Positions 1 to 7,886 of a stretch of 64,000 nucleotides of DNA are shown piece by piece. This DNA comes from Catenulispora sp. GP43. Its GTDB lineage: Bacteria; Actinomycetota; Actinomycetes; Streptomycetales; Catenulisporaceae. Both the position numbers and the translations under genes were made by a program. The stretch's first letter is position 1, and every line of letters begins with the position of its first letter. The notes under the pieces were generated by a model that worked only from the letters and a program-made list of their open reading frames with translations, had not been told where the DNA came from and ran no database searches. Where the stretch lies: the NCBI RefSeq assembly GCF_041260665.1, contig NZ_JBGCCT010000010.1, forward strand, positions 1 to 64,000, given 5' to 3'.

Positions 1-1227
1 GGCAACACCACCGCCGCGGCCAACCGCGACGCCTACTACGTGATCCTGTCCCCCACCGGCACCAACCCGGACAACTACCAGGGACAGTACTGCGCATGGC
101 ACGACTACAACGGTGACTCCACCCTCACCGGCGGCGCCGTCACCTCGCCCTACGGCGACATCGCCTTCTCCAACCAGCCGTACAACATGGACTCCGGCGC
201 CGGCTGCGGCGTGGGCTTCGTCAACTCCCCCGGCACCCTGGACGGCTACACCATCACCATGGGCCACGAGTGGCACGAGATGATGTCCGACCAGAACCCC
301 GCCGGCGGCTGGACCAACAACACCGGCTCCTCCTACAACGGCCAGGAGAACTCCGACGAATGCGCGTGGCTGTCCCCCGGGACCGCCGGCGGCGCCGCCA
401 ACATCTCCTTCGGTTCGTTCGGCACCTACCCCGAGCAGGCCTCGTGGTCCAACGACACCAACGCCTGCGCCATCTCGCACGCGATCATCAACCACGGCGG
501 CGGCACCACTGACACCGTCACGGTCTCCTCGATCCCGTCGCAGTCGTGGACGGTCGGCACCCCGGTGAGCCTGCAGGTCTCGGCCAGCTCCTCGGCCGGC
601 CTGACCCTGACCTACTCGGCCAGCGGCCTGCCCGCCGGCGTCTCGATCAACTCCTCGACCGGCCTGATCTCCGGCACCCCGACCGCCGCGGCCAGCGGTT
701 CGACGACGGTCACCGCGAGCGACTCGACCCCGGCCTCCGGGACCGCGAGCTTCTCCTGGAGCGTCGGCACCTCCGGCGGCGGTGGCGGCAACGTCATCGT
801 CAACGGCGGCTTCGAGACCGGCTCGCTGTCCGGCTGGACGGGCTCCGGTGTCACCTCGGTGACGACCTCCGGCCCGCACTCCGGGAGCTACGCGGCCGAG
901 CTCGGCAACACCAACCCGAGCAGCACCTCGAGCATCGCGCAGACCTTCACCGCGGGCACGGGCAACAGCACCCTGGGCTTCTGGTACAACGTGACCTGCC
1001 CGGACACCGTGACCTACGACTGGGCCACGGCCACGCTGAAGGACAACACCACCGGCACCACCAAGACCGTCCTGCCCAAGACCTGCACCAACCCGACCTC
1101 GGGCTGGAAGCAGGTGACCGCCTCGGTCACCGCCGGCCACAGCTACACGCTGACGCTGACCAGCAAGGACGACAACTACCCCGGCGACCCGACGTACACC
1201 AAGTACGACGACGTCACGACCTCCTGA
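1..1227 (+). CDS. Secreted protein with exordium-like core, putative-Ig and C-terminal binding domain (5' partial)
   Basis: The reading frame is open from the first base, so the N-terminus and any signal peptide lie outside the window; 408 residues are visible. Around bases 262-330 the protein reads MGHEWHEMMSDQNPAGGW and then EN-SDECAW, which resembles the H-E-x-x-E...DP...GW...E-x-x-D-x-C signature of exordium-like and related secreted putative metallo-proteins; a strict HExxH is not present. A putative Ig (He_PIG) domain with the usual LPAGVSINSSTGLISGTP motif follows at about bases 510-770. After a Gly linker comes a beta-rich domain opening VIVNGGFETGSLSGW, typical of carbohydrate-binding-like modules. 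Probably an extracellular, wall- or polymer-associated hydrolase or binding protein. The catalytic function is uncertain. Confidence 0.75.
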   Translation, partial: GNTTAAANRDAYYVILSPTGTNPDNYQGQYCAWHDYNGDSTLTGGAVTSPYGDIAFSNQPYNMDSGAGCGVGFVNSPGTLDGYTITMGHEWHEMMSDQNPAGGWTNNTGSSYNGQENSDECAWLSPGTAGGAANISFGSFGTYPEQASWSNDTNACAISHAIINHGGGTTDTVTVSSIPSQSWTVGTPVSLQVSASSSAGLTLTYSASGLPAGVSINSSTGLISGTPTAAASGSTTVTASDSTPASGTASFSWSVGTSGGGGGNVIVNGGFETGSLSGWTGSGVTSVTTSGPHSGSYAAELGNTNPSSTSSIAQTFTAGTGNSTLGFWYNVTCPDTVTYDWATATLKDNTTGTTKTVLPKTCTNPTSGWKQVTASVTAGHSYTLTLTSKDDNYPGDPTYTKYDDVTTS

Positions 1228-1241
1228 GATAGCAGCTTGAG

Positions 1242-1272
1242 CAGGCCCGGCCCCGTTCTGGGGCCGGGCCTG
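1242..1272. terminator. Bidirectional intrinsic terminator hairpin
   Basis: A perfect 13-bp stem (CAGGCCCGGCCCC at 1242-1254 pairing with 1260-1272) closes a 5-nt loop between the convergent genes ending at 1227 and 1273. No U-tract follows, as is common for actinobacterial terminators. Confidence 0.8.
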
Positions 1273-2484
1273 TCAGGCTCCTAGCAGAGAACTGATGTGC
1301 GCCCGGTCCGCCCAGTCCGCCCCGTCCACACAGGCAGCGCTGATCTCGCCGGTCCCGACGCCACGGTCCTTGAACCCGCTGGACGTGCTGACGCACACCA
1401 CCGGCCCCTCGACGTCGCCGACTTGCCTGAGCCCGGCCAGACCCGCGGCGCTGGAGAGCTCGACCCACAAACCGGCGCGGCCCAGTTCGGCTTGCGCCGC
1501 GCGCATCTCGCCGTCGTCCACGAGCAGCGAACTCCCGCCGCTGTCCCGAACTGCGACGACCGACCGGTATCCCCCGACGCGGCAGTTGATCGCATACGCG
1601 TCCGAAGGCCTGCGCGACACAGCGGTGGCCGGGACGCCCTGGGCCAGAGCCTCACGCAGCGCGCCGGCCGTGGCCGGCTCGCAAGCGATCATGCGCGGTG
1701 TGGCCTCGGCGACGCCCAGGCGCTGCAACTCCACGAAACCCTTCCACACGCCGAAGAGCAGCTCGCCGTATCCGGTCGGCACGAACACGGCCGCCGGCAC
1801 GCCGAGGTCCTGGTAGATCTCGTACGCGATGGTCTTGTAGCCCTCGGGGCCGAACGCGTGCCCTGTGTGCGTCGGCGTCAGATTGCTGACCGGGTGATAT
1901 CCGAACTCTGCGACGATGTGCCGCACCAGACCGACACGCTCCTCCGCCGGAGCTCTGAACACGTGCGCGCCGTACGCGTTGACGAAGTCCATCACCGCCG
2001 GCGGCGCGCCGTCCGAGACGATGACAGCGCACCGCAGCCCCGCCCGCGCGGCATAGGCCGCCGCCGACGCACCGTGGTTCCCCGACGATGCCACGACGAC
2101 ACCCCTGGCTCCCGCGCCGACAGCAGCGCTGATGGCGCAGCGATTCAGCCTGTCCTTGTGGCTCCACGTGGGATTCCGGGACTCGTCCTTGATCCAGACG
2201 CCGCCGCCGATCTCCACCAGCGGAGTGCCGCCCTCACCGAGCCCGGGCGCGAGCAACGGCGGAAGCAGCGGCGCCCAACGGTCCAGGCCATGCCCGGCCC
2301 ACCCCGACCTGACATCGAACAGAGCGGGGTCCACTCTGTCGTAGTCGTAGTCGACCTCCACGGGGAAGGACATCTCCGTCGTTCCGGTCACCGGACAACC
2401 CTCGAATAAGGCGGGCCAGAGCGGAAACCGAAGGGCCGGGTCTCCCAGTGATTTCTGACCTGATGCCAGCGATCGCTGCGTCAT
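1273..2484 (-). CDS. PLP-dependent enzyme of the threonine synthase / beta-family (fold type II)
   Basis: The 403-residue protein has the fold-type II PLP layout. The Schiff-base lysine is in SHKDR (about K110), and the phosphate/carboxylate-binding loop ASSGNHGASAAA lies at about 131-142. The N-terminus (FPLWPALFEGCPVTGT, then a VDYDYD stretch) matches the start of the threonine synthase-like clade (EC 4.2.3.1, O-phosphohomoserine to threonine), a clade that also includes cysteate synthase and diaminopropionate-type enzymes. No hom or thrB gene is nearby, so this is probably not the housekeeping ThrC but a paralogue of unknown substrate. It is convergent with the secreted protein and shares its terminator. 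The ATG at 2484 is taken as start; an in-frame methionine near residue 38 is an alternative. Confidence 0.8.
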   Translation of the reverse strand: MTQRSLASGQKSLGDPALRFPLWPALFEGCPVTGTTEMSFPVEVDYDYDRVDPALFDVRSGWAGHGLDRWAPLLPPLLAPGLGEGGTPLVEIGGGVWIKDESRNPTWSHKDRLNRCAISAAVGAGARGVVVASSGNHGASAAAYAARAGLRCAVIVSDGAPPAVMDFVNAYGAHVFRAPAEERVGLVRHIVAEFGYHPVSNLTPTHTGHAFGPEGYKTIAYEIYQDLGVPAAVFVPTGYGELLFGVWKGFVELQRLGVAEATPRMIACEPATAGALREALAQGVPATAVSRRPSDAYAINCRVGGYRSVVAVRDSGGSSLLVDDGEMRAAQAELGRAGLWVELSSAAGLAGLRQVGDVEGPVVCVSTSSGFKDRGVGTGEISAACVDGADWADRAHISSLLGA

Positions 2485-2511
2485 GAGCAGTCGGACTGTC
2501 CGAATACCCGC

Positions 2512-3108
2512 TCAGAGCTCTCCCGCCTCATTCACCACCGCACGCGCCGCCTGCACGAAGCCCGCGATATCCGCGTCGCCCGCATCCGGCGTCACCCCGC
2601 CGGCCACCTCGAGCGCCCGGCGGAGAAGACGCAGCGCATGCTGCACTTCGGGAAGCGAACGGATCGCGTCGGAGTCCTGCAGGATCCCCGGCACCGATGC
2701 CGAACGGTCCAGCGCGGTGTGGTCGGCGGCTTCGTACAGCTTCTCGGCGACGAGCGCCGCATGCCCCACGCCGCCCTCGGAGGCGAACTGGATGGCGTAG
2801 TAGAGGCCGGACAACGCGTCCTCGAACAACCCGATCTCGTCCGGGAACTCCTCCAATGCGGCTTCGATCTCAGTGTGCAGATCCGCCCCCGCATCGGGAT
2901 CCCCGCCGGGCCCCACGGAATCCCAAAGGAATTCCGTGGAGCGCGCGGCGAGGTCTTGTGTGGTCTGAAGCACCACCGGGAGCGCGACGGCGGGGCGAAG
3001 CCAGGTGACCAGGGCCTCGGAAACCGTGGCCGTGAACAGCCGGGCTCCCCGCGGATCCGCCGATTCGAGGGCTCGAGCCAGCGCCGCTCCGTCGTATGCC
3101 TCAGTCAC
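2512..3108 (-). CDS. Hypothetical protein, putative immunity partner of the upstream toxin remnant
   Basis: A 198-residue, acidic, mostly helical soluble protein with no signal peptide or membrane segment and no motif I can name. It starts with GTG only 5 nt after the stop codon of the Rhs-type toxin C-terminus (stop at 3114) on the same strand. This is the canonical position of an immunity gene in polymorphic toxin loci, and its size, acidity and lack of catalytic motifs fit that role. The immunity role is inferred from position only. The upstream toxin gene is broken, so this may be a surviving orphan immunity gene. Confidence 0.55.
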   Translation of the reverse strand: MTEAYDGAALARALESADPRGARLFTATVSEALVTWLRPAVALPVVLQTTQDLAARSTEFLWDSVGPGGDPDAGADLHTEIEAALEEFPDEIGLFEDALSGLYYAIQFASEGGVGHAALVAEKLYEAADHTALDRSASVPGILQDSDAIRSLPEVQHALRLLRRALEVAGGVTPDAGDADIAGFVQAARAVVNEAGEL

Positions 3109-3113
3109 GTCGT

Positions 3114-3966
3114 CTAGTCCTTATAGTATTCGGGGTCCGCCGGGGCGCTGCCGAACTGCGGCCACACCGCTGTCTTGGGCGAGGTGATGATACCTCCGGT
3201 CTCCTGGATGAAGAGCTCGCACAGATCGCAGAAGTCGAACGACACGCCGACGGCCTTCGGCACCAGGCCCTGGCCCGGCGACAGGTCGCGCTGGCCGCCG
3301 CCGGCGACGTCCTCGGCGTCGGTCTTGACCACCGCGACCATGCGCTGCTTGAAGGCGATCGGGTCTTCCGTCGAGGGGTAGGTGGACGGACGGTTCATGT
3401 GCCAGCCGTGGATGTCGTCGGCCCGGGTCTGTGCCGCTTCGGCCTGCGCCTGCAGGTCCTCCGAGCTGCCGCCGACGACCGCGCCGAGAGCGGCACCGAG
3501 CACGCCGCCCAGGGCAGTCGATTCGGCCAGGCCGGTCCACGAGCACGCCGAGCCCAGGGCGCATCCGGCACCGTAGGACGCGGCACCGGACGACGCGCCG
3601 GCGATGCCGCCGACCGCCCACCCGGCCAGGCCCGCGGGCAGCGCGGCGGCGACCCCGAAGGCCACACCCCCGGCGACCACACTCTGCACGGCCGACGTGG
3701 CGAACGCGCCCGGCGAGCAGGAGGATTCCAGGCGCCGCCGTGCTGCCGCCGTTGTAGTTGACGTTGTACTCAGCTCCGGGGCTGCCGCTGGCCGAGTACC
3801 AGACATAGACGGTGTAGTTGCCGTCCTGCGGGACCGACAGGTTCCAGGACTGCGTGCTGTTCAGCAGCGAATCGGTGACGGTGCGCGCCTGGCCGGTGGG
3901 TTCGGGGAACGGGGTGCTCGAACCCGGGATGGTGAAGGTGCGGTCGTAGGTGGTGGTGTGCCCGTT
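3114..3966 (-). pseudogene. Truncated, frameshifted Rhs-type polymorphic toxin (C-terminal part)
   Basis: Two frames carry consecutive pieces of one protein. From about 3966 down to 3735 the frame reads DANGHTTTY (an Rhs/YD repeat end), then a Golvesin-like beta domain (WNLSVPQDGNYTVYVWY). From about 3725 to 3114 a different frame continues with a glycine-zipper hydrophobic segment (AFATSAVQSVVAGG onwards) and a C-terminal domain ending ELFIQETGGIITSPKTAVW, including a CDLC pair. The frame change and the short beta domain suggest an internal deletion or frameshift, and everything upstream of the last YD repeat is lost where the sequence runs into an opposite-strand sigma gene. The 230-residue ORF starting at 3806 could still be translated. 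The toxin activity is unknown. Confidence 0.7.
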
Positions 3967-4492
3967 GGCGTCCTCCCCGAAGCCTTCCGCACCCTGTACG
4001 ACACCCACGCCCCCGGCATCCTGGGCTACCTGCGCACCATCGTCGGCGACACCGACGCCGAGGACGTCGCCTCCGAAACCTGGTTCCGCATCCACCGGGC
4101 CCTGGCCGGCTACCACCGGGCCCGCGGCGACTTCCGCACCTGGGCCACGTCCATCGCCCGCAACCAGGCCATCAGCCACCTGCGATACCGCCAGAGCCGG
4201 CCCTCGTTCCCGGTCCCGCCGGACGCCATCCCCCACCACCCCAGCGTCGCGGACACCGAACACGACGCCGCGGAATCGATGCAGACCGCTCGAGCTTTGG
4301 CCCTGCTGCGACAACTCCCCCACACCCAGGCCACTGCGGTACTGCTGTGCGTCGTGCTCGGCCTGGACGCGGTGACTGCCGGCAGGATTCTGCGAAAGCA
4401 GCCCGGCGGCGGTACGGATGGCGGCGCATCGGGGTGTCAAGGCACTGCGACTTGTGGTCGGGTTGGGGGCGGAGTCGGAGTCCTCGCTATGA
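3967..4492 (+). pseudogene. ECF RNA polymerase sigma factor remnant (5'-truncated, 1-nt insertion near 3' end)
   Basis: Starting abruptly at about 3975 the plus strand encodes EAFRTLYDTHAPGILGYL and continues through sigma region 2 (DTDAEDVASETWFRIHRAL), region 2.4 (FRTWATSIARNQAISHLRYR) and into region 4 (LLRQLPHTQATAVLLC). There is no start codon or RBS upstream, because the preceding bases belong to the opposite-strand toxin remnant. In region 4 the expected AGRIL-x-KQPG-AVRMAAHRGVKALR needs a frame change at about 4404-4413, where one extra G is present; the restored frame then ends at TGA 4490-4492. Both ends are therefore broken and the gene should be inactive. Confidence 0.75.
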
Positions 4493-4521
4493 GTTCCGGC
4501 GTGACTGCCCGAAGCCCGAAG

Positions 4522-5847
4522 CTACAGCCTGGTAGCCGCTCGAACCGTGTGCAGATGGATCAGGACGTCGTAGGCATGCCCGATGGCGAGTTCGGGCGTG
4601 CCGTCGACAGGGAACTCCGTACCGACGTCGTAGGTCGGGCGGGGGAGATCCAACCACGCGCGGGCGGCGGCGGGGGCCTTGCGCAGATCGACGTAGTAGT
4701 CGCGGTACCGGACCTGGTCGAGTGTGTACTCGTTGGAGCCGGCGGGTGCCGCGGGGAGCGTGAACTTCTCCCAGTCACCGCCCAGCGCCTGCCCCTTGGA
4801 CAGGAAGGAGCCCCGGTCGAAGGTGGTGCCGATGGCGAGGTATCCGGGTCCCAGGGCGTCGTGCAGGAACGAGCCCTGGGTCTTCGGATACGTCGCGGGG
4901 TCGGTGGCCGCGTATCCGGCATGGTCGTCGGCCGCGGACAGCAGGATCTTGCCGCCTTCGTGGCGCAGCCACCACGCGGTGTTGTCGGCCATCACCTGGT
5001 CGCGGTAGCGCTCCATGGCGGTCAGCGAGGCCGGGTCGGCGACGTCCACGGACAGGAACGTGTAGGTCTGGGCGATGTTGCGGGCGTTCTGCAGGGCGTA
5101 CTCGTAGTCGCGGTCGCCGGGCGCTCCGTTGTGCTCCATCAGGGCCAGCACCTGTTGTGCCTTCGACGCGTTCTGCTGACGGTCGGCCAGCGGCCGATCC
5201 AGGTAGCCGATGGCGTCGTCGAGCGGGCGCAGGCCGGCCAGAAGCTCGTTCAAGGCAGGCAGGGACTCCGGATGGGTCCGCTGCACATATCCGGTGACCG
5301 CGTCGAAGACCGGTGCGCCGAGGCTCGGCGCGCCGACGTCGTCGCCCAGGAAGTGGACCGGATGGGTGGGGTGCCGGAGGTTGTAGTCCCGCATCCACTG
5401 GACGAGCGTCACGAACTCCTCACGGTCCCAAGGGGATCCTGCCATCGTCTCGTGCACGATCTGCCGCGCGTCGCCGCCGCCGTGCTGGAGGTAGTCGTCG
5501 ATCCGCAGCCCGGCAGACCAGCTCATCTCCAGGGCGAAGGTGGTGAATCCCTTCTGCTCGACCAAGTAGCGGAAGACCCGGTCCTTAAGAGCGAAGAACT
5601 CGTGCGAGCCGTGTGTCGCCTCGCCCAGGCCGACGACATCGGCATTGCCGACCATCTCGCCGAGCGCACGCAGATCGGCCGTGCCCGCGCCCGGGTCGGT
5701 CGATTCCAACTGGTGGGCGATCCGGTCCAGTCCACGCACGGGAACTGATGGTGCGGCGGCAGCGGACGCGGACACGGACGCCATCGGGGCCAGTAACGCA
5801 GCCGTGGCGAGGGCTGCGACGGTGAGCCGCCTTCCAGAGTCAGCCAT
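4522..5847 (-). CDS. Secreted erythromycin esterase family protein
   Basis: 441 residues with an N-terminal Sec signal peptide (basic MADSGRR, hydrophobic VAALATAALLAPMA, cleavage after an Ala-rich stretch near residue 31). The Ere family signature GEATHGSHEFFALKDR is at about residues 75-90 (E76, H79, H82), and the second acidic motif FALEMSW follows near 104-110. Ere enzymes hydrolyse the macrolide lactone ring, but many secreted actinobacterial homologues have unknown substrates (succinoglycan-biosynthesis-like annotation), so macrolide inactivation is possible, not shown. The start is supported by GAGGAG about 8 nt upstream. No resistance or transport genes are adjacent. Confidence 0.85.
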   Translation of the reverse strand: MADSGRRLTVAALATAALLAPMASVSASAAAAPSVPVRGLDRIAHQLESTDPGAGTADLRALGEMVGNADVVGLGEATHGSHEFFALKDRVFRYLVEQKGFTTFALEMSWSAGLRIDDYLQHGGGDARQIVHETMAGSPWDREEFVTLVQWMRDYNLRHPTHPVHFLGDDVGAPSLGAPVFDAVTGYVQRTHPESLPALNELLAGLRPLDDAIGYLDRPLADRQQNASKAQQVLALMEHNGAPGDRDYEYALQNARNIAQTYTFLSVDVADPASLTAMERYRDQVMADNTAWWLRHEGGKILLSAADDHAGYAATDPATYPKTQGSFLHDALGPGYLAIGTTFDRGSFLSKGQALGGDWEKFTLPAAPAGSNEYTLDQVRYRDYYVDLRKAPAAARAWLDLPRPTYDVGTEFPVDGTPELAIGHAYDVLIHLHTVRAATRL

Positions 5848-6179
5848 GGGTGATATCTCCTCAAGGTGGTAGCCAGATCAAGGGGTGACGTCTTCAACGC
5901 TACTTTTGGATCTTGATCGGGAGAGGAGCGCACACCCCCGTCTTGGAGGTGTAGCGGGCTCCACCTACGGCAGTGGACTGTGCTCCAGCCTGCTAGAGTC
6001 GAGACTGTCTCAGTCGTGGCTCCCATGAATTTGTGTGCTTTTCCGGTACTGCTCCCCGAACTCCGAAGCCGCCACAGGAGCGTGCCACCTGAGGCCATGC
6101 CGAACGAATCCACCGTTCGCACCCCACGTTTTTCCGGCTCGTTCGTGTCGTCTCCCCGCGGTCATGCCGCGGCGCGGAG
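5848..6179. other. Intergenic region with inverted repeat and helicase leader
   Basis: A 368-nt gap between the divergent esterase and helicase genes. A 7-bp perfect inverted repeat (GATCAAG at 5876-5882, CTTGATC at 5912-5918) lies just upstream of the esterase start and could be an operator. The rest is most simply the promoter and a long 5' untranslated leader of the downstream helicase. No conserved coding frame was seen. Confidence 0.4.
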
Positions 6180-6209
6180 CCCTCCTCGATGCGTGCCCTT
6201 TGAGGAAGG
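6180..6209 (+). promoter_or_regulatory. Shine-Dalgarno-sequestering hairpin in the helicase leader
   Basis: CCCTCCTC (6180-6187) can pair with the strong RBS GAGGAAGG (6202-6209), 7 of 8 positions, across a 14-nt loop; the helicase ATG is at 6216. Such an arrangement can repress translation until the structure is opened. Pairing was judged by eye. Confidence 0.45.
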
Positions 6210-6215
6210 CCTTGC

Positions 6216-7772
6216 ATGACTCGTTCCAGCCGCTCATTCACGCGTGACTCCCGTGAGCAGAACGGCGCCGGCCCACGCCAGCCCGGTGCGGGGCGTCGCT
6301 TCCGCGGTGACGGCCGTGCCAATACTCCGGCCGACCGCGAGCGCTCACCCGCGAAGAGCAAGTTCGAGCTCCCCCACAGCACCACGCCGGTGCTGCCCGC
6401 CGTCGGCGCGTTCAGTGAGCTCGACATGCCAGCCGCGCTGCTGACCGCCTTGACCCAACAGGGCCTCACGACTCCGTTCCCGATCCAGGCCAGCACTCTG
6501 CCGAGCTCGCTGGCCGGCCGCGACGTGCTGGGCCGGGGCCGTACCGGCTCGGGCAAGACCATCGCCTTCGGCCTGGCCGTGCTGGCCCGCACCGCCGGAC
6601 GCCGCGCCGAGCCCCGCCAGCCGTTGGCCCTGGTCCTGGTCCCGACCCGAGAGCTGGCCCAGCAGGTCACCGAGGCGCTGACGCCCTACGCCAAGGCCGT
6701 CCGGCTGCGGATGGCGGCCGTCGTCGGCGGGATGTCGATCGGCCGTCAGGCGAACGCCCTGCGCAACGGCGCCGAGGTCGTCGTGGCCACCCCCGGACGT
6801 CTGAAGGACCTGATCGAGCGCGGCGACTGCCACCTGGACCAGGTCGCGATCACCGTCCTGGACGAGGCCGACCAGATGGCCGACATGGGCTTCCTGCCCC
6901 AGGTCACCGAGCTCCTGGACCAGGTCGCGCCGGGCGGGCAGACGATGCTGTTCTCCGCGACCCTGGACCGCAACGTCGACCGCCTGGTCCGCCGCTTCCT
7001 CACCGACCCGGCCGTGCACTCCGTGGACCCGGCGACCGCTGCGATCAGCACCATGGAGCACCACCTGCTCCATGTGCAGACCGACGACAAGAACGCGACC
7101 GTCGCGCACATCGCCTCCCGCGAGGGTGGCGTCATCATGTTCACCGACACCCGCCACGGCGCCGACCGCCTGGTGCGCAATCTGCTGGCCAACGGGGTGA
7201 AGGCCGCGGCGCTGCACGGCGGCAAGTCCCAGCCCCAGCGCACCCGCACCCTGGACCAGTTCCGCAACGGCCAGGTCACCGCGCTGATCGCGACCAACGT
7301 CGCCGCCCGCGGCATCCACATCGAGGGCCTGGACCTGGTCGTCAACATCGACCCGCCCACCGACCACAAGGACTACCTGCACCGCGGCGGCCGTACCGCC
7401 CGGGCCGGGGAGTCCGGCACGGTCGTCACCCTGGTGCTGCCCACTCAGCGCCGTGACACCAGCCGCATGATGGCCGCCGCCGGCATCACTCCGCACACCG
7501 CCCACGTCCACTCCGGCGGCGCCGAACTCGCCGACATCACCGGAGCCCGCGTCCCCACCGGGGTCCCCGTCACCATCCCCGACCCCGTGGTCGAACGAGC
7601 CCGACGCACAGGCTCTGGCGGCAGCGGCGGCAGTGGCAGTGGCAGTGGCAGTGGCGGCGGCAACCGCAGTGGCGGCAACGGCCGTGGCCGCGACCGGCGC
7701 GGCCGTCCCGCCCGCTCGAACCGCGCAACGCAGGGTGGTTCCACGTCCCGGCCCAAAAGGACCGCCGCCTGA
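6216..7772 (+). CDS. DEAD-box ATP-dependent RNA helicase (RhlE/DeaD-like)
   Basis: 518 residues with all superfamily 2 motifs in order: Q-motif region (F65 to Q91), Walker A GRTGSGKT (108-115), PTREL (143-147), ATPGR (191-195), DEAD (216-219), SAT (247-249), ARGIHIEG (about 364-371) and HRGGRTARAG (389-398). The basic N-terminal extension and the Gly/Ser/Arg-rich low-complexity tail after residue 460 are typical RNA-binding additions. It unwinds RNA duplexes in the cytoplasm; homologues serve in ribosome assembly and cold adaptation. The start ATG has a strong GAGGAAGG RBS at 6-nt spacing. The long leader and possible RBS hairpin suggest post-transcriptional control. Confidence 0.95.
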   Translation: MTRSSRSFTRDSREQNGAGPRQPGAGRRFRGDGRANTPADRERSPAKSKFELPHSTTPVLPAVGAFSELDMPAALLTALTQQGLTTPFPIQASTLPSSLAGRDVLGRGRTGSGKTIAFGLAVLARTAGRRAEPRQPLALVLVPTRELAQQVTEALTPYAKAVRLRMAAVVGGMSIGRQANALRNGAEVVVATPGRLKDLIERGDCHLDQVAITVLDEADQMADMGFLPQVTELLDQVAPGGQTMLFSATLDRNVDRLVRRFLTDPAVHSVDPATAAISTMEHHLLHVQTDDKNATVAHIASREGGVIMFTDTRHGADRLVRNLLANGVKAAALHGGKSQPQRTRTLDQFRNGQVTALIATNVAARGIHIEGLDLVVNIDPPTDHKDYLHRGGRTARAGESGTVVTLVLPTQRRDTSRMMAAAGITPHTAHVHSGGAELADITGARVPTGVPVTIPDPVVERARRTGSGGSGGSGSGSGSGGGNRSGGNGRGRDRRGRPARSNRATQGGSTSRPKRTAA

Positions 7773-7886
7773 CCGGCAGGGCGGGCCCAGCAGCCCAAGA
7801 TCCTTGCCAACGAAGACTCGGCGGCGTCAGGATGCCATGAACGGCGAGGGATCCAGGTTTGGGCGCGGGCCGCAGATGCGGAAGGC

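Noticed and set aside
3114-3320. Toxin C-terminus as a nucleic-acid deaminase
   Set aside because: A CxxC pair is present, but no convincing H/C-x-E motif; assignment left open.
3604-5748. 714-residue plus-strand open frame
   Set aside because: Only the middle part encodes the sigma remnant; the rest is the antisense of the toxin and esterase genes.
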